DNA from: Cellulomonas_A sp047229345
GTDB lineage: Bacteria > Actinomycetota > Actinomycetes > Actinomycetales > Cellulomonadaceae
Assembly: GCF_047229345.1 (NCBI RefSeq)
Contig: NZ_JBFTER010000007.1
Coordinates: 1 to 64,000 of the forward strand
Direction of reading: 5' to 3'
DNA: 64,000 nucleotides
The notes under the pieces were generated by a model. That model did no database searches and was not told where the DNA came from. It saw nothing but the letters and a program-made list of their open reading frames with translations. Shown piece after piece: positions 1 through 6,977 of this stretch (the first letter of the stretch is position 1; every line of letters starts with the position of its first letter). The position numbers and the translations under genes are program-made.

Positions 1-97
1 CCGCGAGGCCGAGGAGCCCGCGCCGGGACAGCCCGCGGGCCGGCGGCTCGGCGGGTGCCGTGCCGTCGGGGGACGGGGTGGTGTCGTCGGTGGTCAT
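1..97 (-). CDS. efeB: Deferrochelatase/peroxidase EfeB, N-terminal fragment
   Basis: Only the first 32 codons lie in the window; the gene continues beyond base 1. The ATG is at 97-95. The readable N-terminus is Thr/Asp/Pro-rich and then gives LSRRGLLGLA, a twin-arginine (Tat) export motif typical of dye-decolorizing peroxidases of the EfeB type, which fold with haem before export. It follows efeU and efeO on the same strand, the standard order of the EfeUOB iron uptake operon. EfeB is thought to oxidise ferrous iron or remove iron from haem outside the membrane. The call rests mainly on gene order plus the Tat motif; the catalytic domain cannot be seen. Confidence 0.75.
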   Translation of the reverse strand, partial: MTTDDTTPSPDGTAPAEPPARGLSRRGLLGLA

Positions 98-182
98 CGG
101 GGTCCTCGGTCCTCGTGGGTTCCTCGGGTGCGCGGGTCCGGGGTGCGCGGCTCGCGCCTCGCCGGGCCGGTCGCGCCGCGGG

Positions 183-1397
183 TCAGGCCGCGCCGGTGAT
201 GGTCGCGGTGAGCTGCGAGAGGGGCTCGCTCACGGCGTCGACCGCCGCGGCCAGCGCCTTGATGTCCTCGGGTGAGAGCGCGTCGTACGTCGGGAAGCCC
301 GTGTCGACGCTGCCCTGCTCGGCGAGGAGGCCGCGCAGCGCGGTGAACCGCTCGTCGAGCGTCGCGACGAGCTCCGCGTCCTCCGCCTCGGCGACGTCCC
401 GCAGCACCTCGACCGCGACCCACGCGCCGTCGACGTTGGCCTCGAAGTCCCACAGGTCGGTGTGCGACCAGATCTCCTCCTCGCCGGTGACCTTGCCGCC
501 GGCGACCTCGTCGAGGAGCTCCTTGGCGCCGTTCGCGATCTGGAAGGACTCGAACGTGAAGTCGTCGGCGTTGACCTGGTCCGCGAGCTGCTGGGTGTAC
601 CGCACGAGGTCGGCCGCGGCCACCTGACGCTGCTCGGGGGTCAGCGGCGTGTACGCGACCCCGCCGTTGTCCTCGGGCGCCGGTGCCCACAGGTCCTTCT
701 CGACGTAGTGCCAGCCGCTCCACGCCTGACCCTCCTCGAGGTCGGCCTCCCGCAGGTCGAGCAGCGGGTCGAGGTCGCCGAACGACTCGGCGACGGGCTC
801 GACGCGCTCCCAGTGCACGCGCGTCGGGGCGTAGAGCTGGCGCGCGGCCTCGTCGTCGCCCGCGACGTAGGCGTCGGCGAACGCCTGGGTGCCGGTCACG
901 AGGCTCGCGACCTGGTCCTTGACGTAGGCGACGTACGACGCCTCGGCCGCCGCGAGCTGCTGCGCGGTGTCGCCCGTGGGGCCCACGTCGGCGCCCGAGT
1001 CGGTCACGGTGAACTCGGCGCGGATGCCGTCACCGACCATGCCGGGCTTGCACGCCGTGAAGTAGCTGCCCGGGCGCGCCTGCACCACGAGGTCACGCGT
1101 GAGGCCGGGGCCGATGTTCTCGACCTCGGAGACGACGCGCAGGCCGTCCTCGCCGAGCAGGTAGAACTCGGTGACGTCGTCGCCGGAGTTCGTCACGGAG
1201 AACGTGAGCGTGCCCGAGGGGGCCTCGGCCGCCGAGACCGCGCAGTCGGACGCGGACGAGTCGACGGTCAGGACGCCGCCCGTCGTGGCGTCGCGCCCGT
1301 CGGGCGCCGACGCGGCGGGCTCGTTCGCGACGCAGCCCGCGGCGAGGGGCAGCACGAGCGCGGCGAGGGCGGCTGCGGTGAGGGCGGGGCGGGGCAT
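183..1397 (-). CDS. efeO: Iron uptake lipoprotein EfeO (cupredoxin + M75 imelysin domains)
   Basis: A 404-residue secreted lipoprotein. The N-terminal hydrophobic stretch ends in the lipobox LAAGC, with Cys22 as the lipidated residue. A cupredoxin-like domain follows (about residues 40-135), then a helical M75/imelysin domain to the C-terminus. The latter carries HWERVEPVAESFGDLD, the conserved HxxE-type metal-site region of EfeO/EfeM proteins. The role is to bind iron outside the membrane and pass it to the EfeU permease. It lies 111 bases downstream of efeU and 85 bases upstream of efeB, so one transcript is likely. Length and domain order are normal for full-length EfeO. Confidence 0.93.
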   Translation of the reverse strand: MPRPALTAAALAALVLPLAAGCVANEPAASAPDGRDATTGGVLTVDSSASDCAVSAAEAPSGTLTFSVTNSGDDVTEFYLLGEDGLRVVSEVENIGPGLTRDLVVQARPGSYFTACKPGMVGDGIRAEFTVTDSGADVGPTGDTAQQLAAAEASYVAYVKDQVASLVTGTQAFADAYVAGDDEAARQLYAPTRVHWERVEPVAESFGDLDPLLDLREADLEEGQAWSGWHYVEKDLWAPAPEDNGGVAYTPLTPEQRQVAAADLVRYTQQLADQVNADDFTFESFQIANGAKELLDEVAGGKVTGEEEIWSHTDLWDFEANVDGAWVAVEVLRDVAEAEDAELVATLDERFTALRGLLAEQGSVDTGFPTYDALSPEDIKALAAAVDAVSEPLSQLTATITGAA

Positions 1398-1508
1398 GAC
1401 GGTCCTCCGGGGGCGGGGCGGGGTCTGCGGCGGTGGTGCGCGCGCGGCGGCGGTGGTGCCGGGGCGGGTCGGGCGGTCGGTCGGGCGAGGCCCGCGACGA
1501 CGGGGAGC

Positions 1509-2369
1509 TCAGGCGGGCGCGGCGGCGGTGCTCACGGCGGGGGCGGGTGTGCGGGCCGGGGCCGGCGGTCCGCCCCACGTCGTGCGCACGAAGAAGAACG
1601 CGGTCGGGACGACGTACGCGACCCAGGCGACCAGCTCGAGCCACGTGGTGGCGGGGGAGAAGTTGAAGACGCCCTTGAGCAGCGTGCCGTACCAGCTCGA
1701 CGGCGGGATGGTGGCCGAGACGTCGAACGCGAGGTTCGACAGGCCGGGCAGGATGCGGGCCTCCTGCAGGTCGTGCACGCCGTAGGACAGCACCCCGGCG
1801 GCCACGACGACGAGGAACAGGCCGGTCCACGCGAAGAACGTGCGCAGGTTCAGGCGCACCGCGCCGCGGTACACGAGCCAGCCGAGCACCACGGCGGTCG
1901 CGAGCCCGAGCGCGGCGCCGAGCAGCGGCGAGGTCGAGGCGCCCGTGGCCTTGGCCCCGGCCCACAGGAACAGCGCGGTCTCGAGGCCCTCGCGCCCGAC
2001 GGCGAGCAGTGCCATGACCGTGACCGCGCCCTTGCCGGCGCTGATCGCGTCGTCCAGGCGGCTGTGCAGGTCCGCCTTGAGGTGCCGGGCGGTCCTCGCC
2101 ATCCAGAAGACCATCCACGTGATGAGCCCGACGGCGACGATCGAGAGCGAGCCCCCGATGGCCTCCTGCGCCTCGAACGTCAGGCCCTGCGGGCCGAACG
2201 TGAGGAGCGCGCCGAAGCCGAGCGAGACGACGGCGGCGATGCCGACGCCGGACCACAGCGCGGGCAGCAGGTCCCGGCGCCCCGTCCGCACGACGTAGGC
2301 GACGAGGATCCCGACGACGAGCGCCGCTTCGAGGCCCTCGCGCAGGCCGATCAGGTAGTTGGCGAACAT
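1509..2369 (-). CDS. efeU: Ferrous iron permease EfeU (FTR1 family)
   Basis: A 286-residue integral membrane protein with about seven hydrophobic segments. It has two REGLE motifs, one at residues 10-14 (LREGLEAALVVG) and one near residue 127 (GREGLETALFLW). This duplicated RExxE signature is the iron-binding feature of FTR1/EfeU permeases. The C-terminus ends in a short Ala/Pro-rich tail. It is the first gene of the efeUOB operon, and a DtxR/IdeR-like palindrome lies 66 bases before its ATG, which fits induction under iron shortage. No truncation is seen. Confidence 0.94.
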   Translation of the reverse strand: MFANYLIGLREGLEAALVVGILVAYVVRTGRRDLLPALWSGVGIAAVVSLGFGALLTFGPQGLTFEAQEAIGGSLSIVAVGLITWMVFWMARTARHLKADLHSRLDDAISAGKGAVTVMALLAVGREGLETALFLWAGAKATGASTSPLLGAALGLATAVVLGWLVYRGAVRLNLRTFFAWTGLFLVVVAAGVLSYGVHDLQEARILPGLSNLAFDVSATIPPSSWYGTLLKGVFNFSPATTWLELVAWVAYVVPTAFFFVRTTWGGPPAPARTPAPAVSTAAAPA

Positions 2370-2434
2370 GGCGGCTCTCGCTCCAGGACCGGCCCGTCCC
2401 CGCGTCCGGGGGTGTCGGTGGGTGGCTGTCGTAG

Positions 2435-2453
2435 TGAGGGATGCCTTACCTCA
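2435..2453. promoter_or_regulatory. Candidate DtxR/IdeR iron box upstream of efeUOB
   Basis: On the minus strand the 19 bases read TGAGGTAAGGCATCCCTCA. The arms TGAGG/CCTCA pair and the core GGTAAGGC resembles the DtxR/IdeR consensus, matching at roughly 12-13 of 19 positions. It lies 66 bases upstream of the efeU start, where an iron-dependent repressor would be expected. Binding is inferred. Confidence 0.55.
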
Positions 2454-2542
2454 CCGTGGGGAATGTACTGCACCCCGCGCGCCGCTCGGGAGGCGTCTCG
2501 CGGACGGGTGGGTGTGAGAGCCGTCACCCGCGACCGCGGGCA

Positions 2543-3043
2543 TCACGCCGCGCGGGCGGCAGCCAGGCGGGTGCGGAGGGCGGGCCACGCGTCGGCGAAC
2601 GCGGGCAGCAGAGGCAGCGCGTCGACCTCCGCGGCGGCCACCCACCGCACCTCGAGGCTCTCCGCGTCGGTCACGGCCGGCTCGAACGCCGTGACCGCCT
2701 CGGCGAGCACGGTCGTGTAGCTCCAGGTCCCGTGGTCCAGCACGTGCGTCCCGAGCACGCGCACCGCACGCGCCGGCACGCCGGCCTCCTCGTGCGCCTC
2801 CCGCAGCGCCGCGTCGGCCGCGGACTCCCCGGGGGCGCGCGCACCGCCCGGCAGCCCCCAGGTCCCACCGTGGTCGCTCCACAGCGCACGGTGCTGCAGC
2901 ACGACCGCGTCGAGCCCACCCGACCCCGCGTCCCAGCGCCCGAGCAGCAGCCCCGCCGCGCCGAGCAGCCCCCAGTGCCGCCGCCCGCACGCGCACTCGA
3001 CCCAGCCGTCGCCCGGCAGGCGGTGGTGCGCGTGCTCCGTCAT
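2543..3043 (-). CDS. Nudix hydrolase
   Basis: A 166-residue protein with a clear Nudix box around residues 67-89: Gly-Gly, then a Glu, then REAHEEAG, matching GX5EX7REUXEEXGU. Nudix enzymes cleave nucleoside diphosphates linked to another moiety, and the Glu residues bind Mg2+. The N-terminal VECACGRRHWG is common in actinobacterial Nudix proteins of unknown substrate. It starts 19 bases after the stop of the carboxylase alpha gene on the same strand and is probably co-transcribed with it. The substrate cannot be told from sequence. Confidence 0.88.
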   Translation of the reverse strand: MTEHAHHRLPGDGWVECACGRRHWGLLGAAGLLLGRWDAGSGGLDAVVLQHRALWSDHGGTWGLPGGARAPGESAADAALREAHEEAGVPARAVRVLGTHVLDHGTWSYTTVLAEAVTAFEPAVTDAESLEVRWVAAAEVDALPLLPAFADAWPALRTRLAAARAA

Positions 3044-3062
3044 GCGGCCGGACCGTGGCCCG

Positions 3063-4862
3063 TCAGCCGACGATGTCGCAGATCGCGGTGCCGGCGCTCA
3101 CGCTGGAGCCGACGCCCGCGGCGAGCCCCGTGACGGTGCCTGCGCGGTGCGCGACGAGCGGCTGCTCCATCTTCATGGCCTCGAGCACGACGACGAGGTC
3201 GCCCTCCGCCACCTGGGCGCCGTCCTCGACCGCGACCTTGACGATCGTGCCCTGCATCGGCGAGGCGAGCGTGATCCCGCCGGCGCTCGCGGTCGCCCGC
3301 GACGGCGCACGCCGGACCGGTCGGCGCGCGGACCCGTTGGGCCGGCCCCGGCCACCGCCGAGCGCGAGCGCGGACGGCAGCACGACCTCGAGCCGCTTGC
3401 CGCCGACCTCGACGACGACGCGCTCGAACGACTCGGGCTCCTCGGGCTCGGCCGGGCGGGTCCCGACGGGAGCCACGGGAGCACCCGCGAGCCCCGGCAG
3501 CCGGTCCGCGAACTCGGTCTCGATCCAGCGCGTGTGCACGCGGAACGCCTCCTGCGGGTCCGCGGGGACGAAGGCGTCCTCCTCGAGCACCGCGCGGTGG
3601 AACGGCACGACCGTCGGGATCCCGACGACCTCGAGCTCGGCGAGCGCCCGGCGGGCCCGCTCGACGGCCTGGCGGCGCGTGGCGCCCGTGACGATGAGCT
3701 TGGCGACCATCGAGTCGAACGCGCCCGAGACGGTGTCGCCCTCGACGACGCCCGAGTCGACCCGCACGCCCGGCCCGGCGGGGAAGCGCAGCGTCGTGAT
3801 GCGACCCGGCGCGGGCAGGAACCCGGCGGCCGGGTCCTCGCCGTTGATCCGGAACTCGATCGAGTGCCCGCGCGTGGCCACGGAGTCGTAGCCCAGCGGC
3901 TCGCCCGCGGCGATGCGCAGCTGCTCGCGCACGAGGTCGATGCCGCTGACCTCCTCGGTCACCGGGTGCTCGACCTGGAGCCGGGTGTTGACCTCGAGGA
4001 AGCTGACCGTGCCGTCGGCGCCCACGAGGAACTCGCACGTCCCGGCGCCGACGTAGCCGGCCTCGCGGAGGATCGCGACCGACGCGCGGACGAGCTCGGC
4101 GTTCTGCTCGTCGGTCAGGAACGGCGCGGGCGCCTCCTCGACGAGCTTCTGGTGGCGGCGCTGCAGCGAGCAGTCGCGCGTCGAGACCACGACGACCGTG
4201 CCGTGCGCGTCGGCGAGGCACTGGGTCTCGACGTGGCGCGGCCGGTCGAGGTACCGCTCGACGAAGCACTCGCCGCGCCCGAACGCCGCGGTGGCCTCGC
4301 GGACCGCCGAGTCGAACAGCTCGTCGATCTCGTCGGCCTCGCGCGCGACCTTGAGCCCGCGCCCGCCACCGCCGAACGCGGCCTTGATCGCGACGGGCAG
4401 CCCGTGCTCCGCGGCGAACGCGTGGATCTCCCGCACGTCGAGCACCGGCTCGGGGGTCCCGGCGACGAGCGGCGCGCCGGCGCGCTGCGCGATGTGCCGG
4501 GCGCTGACCTTGTCGCCGAGCTGCTCGATGGCGGAGGGCGGCGGGCCGATCCACGTCAGGCCGGCGGCGATCACGGCGCGCGCGAAGTCGGCGTTCTCGG
4601 CGAGGAAGCCGTAGCCGGGGTGCACGGCGTCCGCGCCGGAGCGCCGCGCGACGTCGAGCAGCTTGCCCATGTCGAGGTACGTCTCCTGGGCGCGCGCGCC
4701 CTCGAGCGCGTACGCCTCGTCGGCGGAGCGCACGTGCAGGGCCTCACGGTCGGGATCGGCGTAGACAGCGACGGAGCCGATGCCGGCGTCGCGGCACGCG
4801 CGGGCGATGCGGACGGCGATCTCGCCGCGGTTGGCGACGAGGACCTTCGAGATGGGGGGCAC
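3063..4862 (-). CDS. accA3: Acetyl/propionyl-CoA carboxylase alpha chain (biotin carboxylase + BCCP)
   Basis: 599 residues, the usual size for an actinobacterial AccA3-type chain. The N-terminus (ISKVLVANRGEIAVRI) starts the biotin carboxylase domain, followed by the ATP-grasp glycine loop (FGGGGRGLKV) and the biotin carboxylase C-terminal domain. The last ~75 residues are the biotinyl domain with EAMKME, Lys564 being the biotinylated residue. It carboxylates biotin with ATP and bicarbonate; the AccD subunit at 20.3-21.9 kb then transfers the carboxyl group to acetyl- or propionyl-CoA. In Mycobacterium the gene sits near maf, accE5 and accD5. Here maf is adjacent, but accE and accD are about 14 kb away. 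Which acyl-CoA is preferred is not decided by this chain. Confidence 0.93.
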   Translation of the reverse strand: MPPISKVLVANRGEIAVRIARACRDAGIGSVAVYADPDREALHVRSADEAYALEGARAQETYLDMGKLLDVARRSGADAVHPGYGFLAENADFARAVIAAGLTWIGPPPSAIEQLGDKVSARHIAQRAGAPLVAGTPEPVLDVREIHAFAAEHGLPVAIKAAFGGGGRGLKVAREADEIDELFDSAVREATAAFGRGECFVERYLDRPRHVETQCLADAHGTVVVVSTRDCSLQRRHQKLVEEAPAPFLTDEQNAELVRASVAILREAGYVGAGTCEFLVGADGTVSFLEVNTRLQVEHPVTEEVSGIDLVREQLRIAAGEPLGYDSVATRGHSIEFRINGEDPAAGFLPAPGRITTLRFPAGPGVRVDSGVVEGDTVSGAFDSMVAKLIVTGATRRQAVERARRALAELEVVGIPTVVPFHRAVLEEDAFVPADPQEAFRVHTRWIETEFADRLPGLAGAPVAPVGTRPAEPEEPESFERVVVEVGGKRLEVVLPSALALGGGRGRPNGSARRPVRRAPSRATASAGGITLASPMQGTIVKVAVEDGAQVAEGDLVVVLEAMKMEQPLVAHRAGTVTGLAAGVGSSVSAGTAICDIVG

Positions 4863-4954
4863 GGCTCACCGTAACGTGGCCAGGGTCGCAGGTCCCACCT
4901 GCTGCGCCGGAGCGCCCGAAGATTGGGGATGTGGCCATCGGGCGCGGACCGGTC

Positions 4955-4971
4955 TTGTAGGACTCCTCCAA
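4955..4971. promoter_or_regulatory. Near-palindrome upstream of accA3, candidate acc operator
   Basis: TTGTAGGACTCCTCCAA has arms that match at 7 of 8 positions around one central base. It lies about 93 bases upstream of the accA3 ATG. A related 17-mer with the pattern TTGTnnGAnnCC lies in the accD5-birA gap at 21976. The regulator is not identified. Confidence 0.4.
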
Positions 4972-5039
4972 CGGCGCGCCGACGATGTCCGGTCGTGGGC
5001 CGCGCGGTTGTCCGGTGGGGACAACGCGCGCGGCGGCGG

Positions 5040-5747
5040 TCAGCGGGCCGGGGTCGTGCGCCAGAGCTCCGGCAGCGTCACGCCGACCTCGCCGAGGAGC
5101 TCGCGGAGCAGCGGCAGGCTCAGCCCGACGACGCCGTGGTGGTCGCCCTCGATGCCGGTCACGAACGCGCCCCCGAGCCCGTCGACCGTGAACGCGCCCG
5201 CGACCGCGAGCGGCTCGCCCGTCGCGACGTACGCGTCGATCTCGTCGTCGGTCAGGTCCGCGAAGTGCACGACCGTCGAGGACGTCGCCCCGAGCGTGCC
5301 GCCCGTCCCGCGCCCGCCGTCGGCCGCGCCGGGCCGGTCGTCGATCAGCCAGTGCCCCGTGTGCAGCACGCCGCTGCGCCCACGCATCGTCCGCCACCGC
5401 GCGACGGCCTGCTCGGCGCTCGCGGGCTTGCCGAAGATCTCGCCGTCGAGCTCGAGCATCGAGTCGCAGCCGAGCAGCAGCAGGTCGTCGTCGGGCTCGT
5501 CGTCCGCGGCTGCACCCGCGTCTCCCGCGACGGGCGCTGCGGCGAGCGTCCGGGCGACGTCCTCGACCTTGGCCTGCGCGAGCACCAGGACCGCGTCGGC
5601 GGGCTCGAGCTCGCCGAACCGCTCGCGCGCGGCGGCGAGCGTCGCCTCCTCGTCGACCGCGGAGACGGCGACGAGCGGGTCGACCCCCGCCGCGATCAGC
5701 GTCGCGCGGCGGGCAGGGGAGGCGGAGGCCAGGAGCAGTCGGGTCAC
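5040..5747 (-). CDS. maf: Maf-family nucleoside triphosphate pyrophosphatase
   Basis: 235 residues from a GTG at 5747. This start places VTRLLLASASPARR at the N-terminus, the characteristic Maf LASxSPRR motif; the reading frame extends upstream but the extra part looks non-coding. Maf proteins hydrolyse canonical or modified nucleoside triphosphates to monophosphates and can restrain division. Conserved Asp/Glu patches follow (LLLGCDSMLELDGEIFGKP; VTGIEGDHHGVVGLSLP). It contains a loop of about 15 residues rich in Ala and Asp before LLLLGCDS. It is on the same strand as accA3, matching the accE-maf-accA order known in Mycobacterium. Confidence 0.9.
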   Translation of the reverse strand: MTRLLLASASPARRATLIAAGVDPLVAVSAVDEEATLAAARERFGELEPADAVLVLAQAKVEDVARTLAAAPVAGDAGAAADDEPDDDLLLLGCDSMLELDGEIFGKPASAEQAVARWRTMRGRSGVLHTGHWLIDDRPGAADGGRGTGGTLGATSSTVVHFADLTDDEIDAYVATGEPLAVAGAFTVDGLGGAFVTGIEGDHHGVVGLSLPLLRELLGEVGVTLPELWRTTPAR

Positions 5748-5965
5748 GGCGTGCGAGCCTACCGACGCGCCGGCGGAGGCGCCGGGCCGGACGCCGGTGG
5801 CGGCGCCGGACGGACGTTTCCTGTGAATCTGCCCCGCAGCGGGTCCTGGGACCTTCGATTCTCGACCTGCGCGCCCGGCGTGGGCGATGATCAGGCGACA
5901 CCTGCTCACCGACGCACCGCCGCGACCGGCTCGAGCCTCGACGGACCGTGAGGACCCCTGTTGCC

Positions 5966-6610
5966 ATGACCGACGTTCTCGACCCCACGCCACCGAGCAC
6001 GGTGGGCCGCGCGCGCGAGCTGCGGCACTCGCGCGGCTGGATCTTCGGCACGATGCTCGTCTCCGCGCTGCTGAGCCTCACGGCGTCGCTCGTCCTCTCG
6101 GCCGAGGCGATCACCCTGGCGGCGGACCCGACCTCCAAGCTCGGGTGCGACATCAACTCCGTGATCAGCTGTGCGACGGTCGCGCTCTCCGACCAGGCCA
6201 GCCTCCTCGGCTTCCCGAACGCGTTCCTCGGCCTGATGGCCGAGCCGGTGGTCATCACGATCGCCGTCGCGGCGCTCGGGGGCGTGCGGTTCCCGCGCTG
6301 GTTCATGTTCTCGGCGCAGCTCGTCTACCTGATCGGCGTGATCTTCGCGTACTGGCTGTTCCAGCAGTCGCTGTTCGAGATCGGCGCGCTGTGCCCCTGG
6401 TGCATGCTCGTGACCGTCTCGACGACGCTCGTGTTCGCGTCGCTGCTGCACTACAACATCCGTGAGGACAACCTGTACCTCCCTCGCGGGGTGCAGCGCT
6501 GGGCCAAGGAGTTCGTCGACGCCGACAACGACGTCATCGTCATCGTCGCGTGGCTCATCCTGCTGGCGGCGCTGATCGTCCTGAAGCACGGCGCCGCGCT
6601 GTTCGCCTGA
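5966..6610 (+). CDS. Vitamin K epoxide reductase (VKOR) family membrane protein
   Basis: 214 residues from ATG 5966; a GTG at 5948 in frame is the alternative. It has the VKOR four-helix layout with the paired loop cysteines Cys61 and Cys69 (GCDINSVISC) and the active-site CPWC at 143-146. Bacterial VKORs reoxidise a DsbA-like partner using quinone and so drive disulfide formation in exported proteins. No dsbA-like gene is in this window. It is divergent from maf, with a 218-base gap. Two hairpins follow its stop. Confidence 0.88.
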   Translation: MTDVLDPTPPSTVGRARELRHSRGWIFGTMLVSALLSLTASLVLSAEAITLAADPTSKLGCDINSVISCATVALSDQASLLGFPNAFLGLMAEPVVITIAVAALGGVRFPRWFMFSAQLVYLIGVIFAYWLFQQSLFEIGALCPWCMLVTVSTTLVFASLLHYNIREDNLYLPRGVQRWAKEFVDADNDVIVIVAWLILLAALIVLKHGAALFA

Positions 6611-6615
6611 CGGAG

Positions 6616-6635
6616 CGGTCGCCGAGCGGCGACCG
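6616..6635 (+). terminator. Hairpin just after the VKOR gene
   Basis: Perfect 8-bp stem CGGTCGCC / GGCGACCG with a 4-base loop (GAGC), beginning 5 bases after the VKOR stop codon. No T-run follows, as is common for actinobacterial terminators. Confidence 0.55.
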
Positions 6636-6651
6636 CAGCCCGCGCACCGCT

Positions 6652-6689
6652 CGACGGGGACGATGAGACTTCTCTCATCGTCCCCGTCG
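6652..6689. terminator. Perfect 17-bp stem-loop, probable terminator/insulator
   Basis: Left arm 6652-6668 and right arm 6673-6689 are exactly complementary over 17 bp with a CTTC loop. The inner part of the stem is ATGAGA/TCTCAT, AT-rich compared with its surroundings. It follows the shorter hairpin at 6616 and precedes the RHS gene by about 290 bases. A terminator is the simplest reading; the perfect symmetry also allows another regulatory role. Confidence 0.6.
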
Positions 6690-6977
6690 TCGTCTCCGGC
6701 GGACGCGGGCCCGGCTCGCGGTCGCGTGGGGTGTGGGAAACCCCGCAGCACCTGCTGGGACGGCTCGATCCGCCCACGCGAGGCGGGCTGCGGCCGGGTG
6801 AGACCGCTCCCAAGGCCGCGGCGCCGGATCGTCTCAGTGTCCGAGATGTCCGTTTACGCGTGACGCGCCGCGTGGGTTGACTCCGCTGCCGACAGGGGGG
6901 TCGGGTGGCTCGGGGTCGAGCAGCCCGACCGCACGACGACGTGCGGGGCCGGTGCGCACGGGTGCCAGGGGGCAGAG

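Larger units (their letters stand above)
6611..6977. other. Non-coding gap before the RHS toxin gene
   Basis: This 367-base stretch holds the two hairpins at 6616 and 6652 and then about 290 bases with no convincing gene on either strand. A TTGACT at 6877-6882 could be a -35 element, but no good -10 follows at the right distance. AGGGGGCAGAG just before the RHS ATG supplies a weak ribosome-binding site. The promoter for the RHS gene must lie here, but I cannot place it firmly. Confidence 0.5.

Noticed and set aside
462..2720. A 752-codon plus-strand open frame across the efe genes
   Set aside because: It is Arg/Ala/Gly-rich shadow sequence of the minus-strand efeUO genes; the minus-strand products have clear motifs.
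6877..6906. Vegetative promoter TTGACT before the RHS gene
   Set aside because: The -35 is good, but the position 17 bases on is all G and C and cannot serve as a -10.
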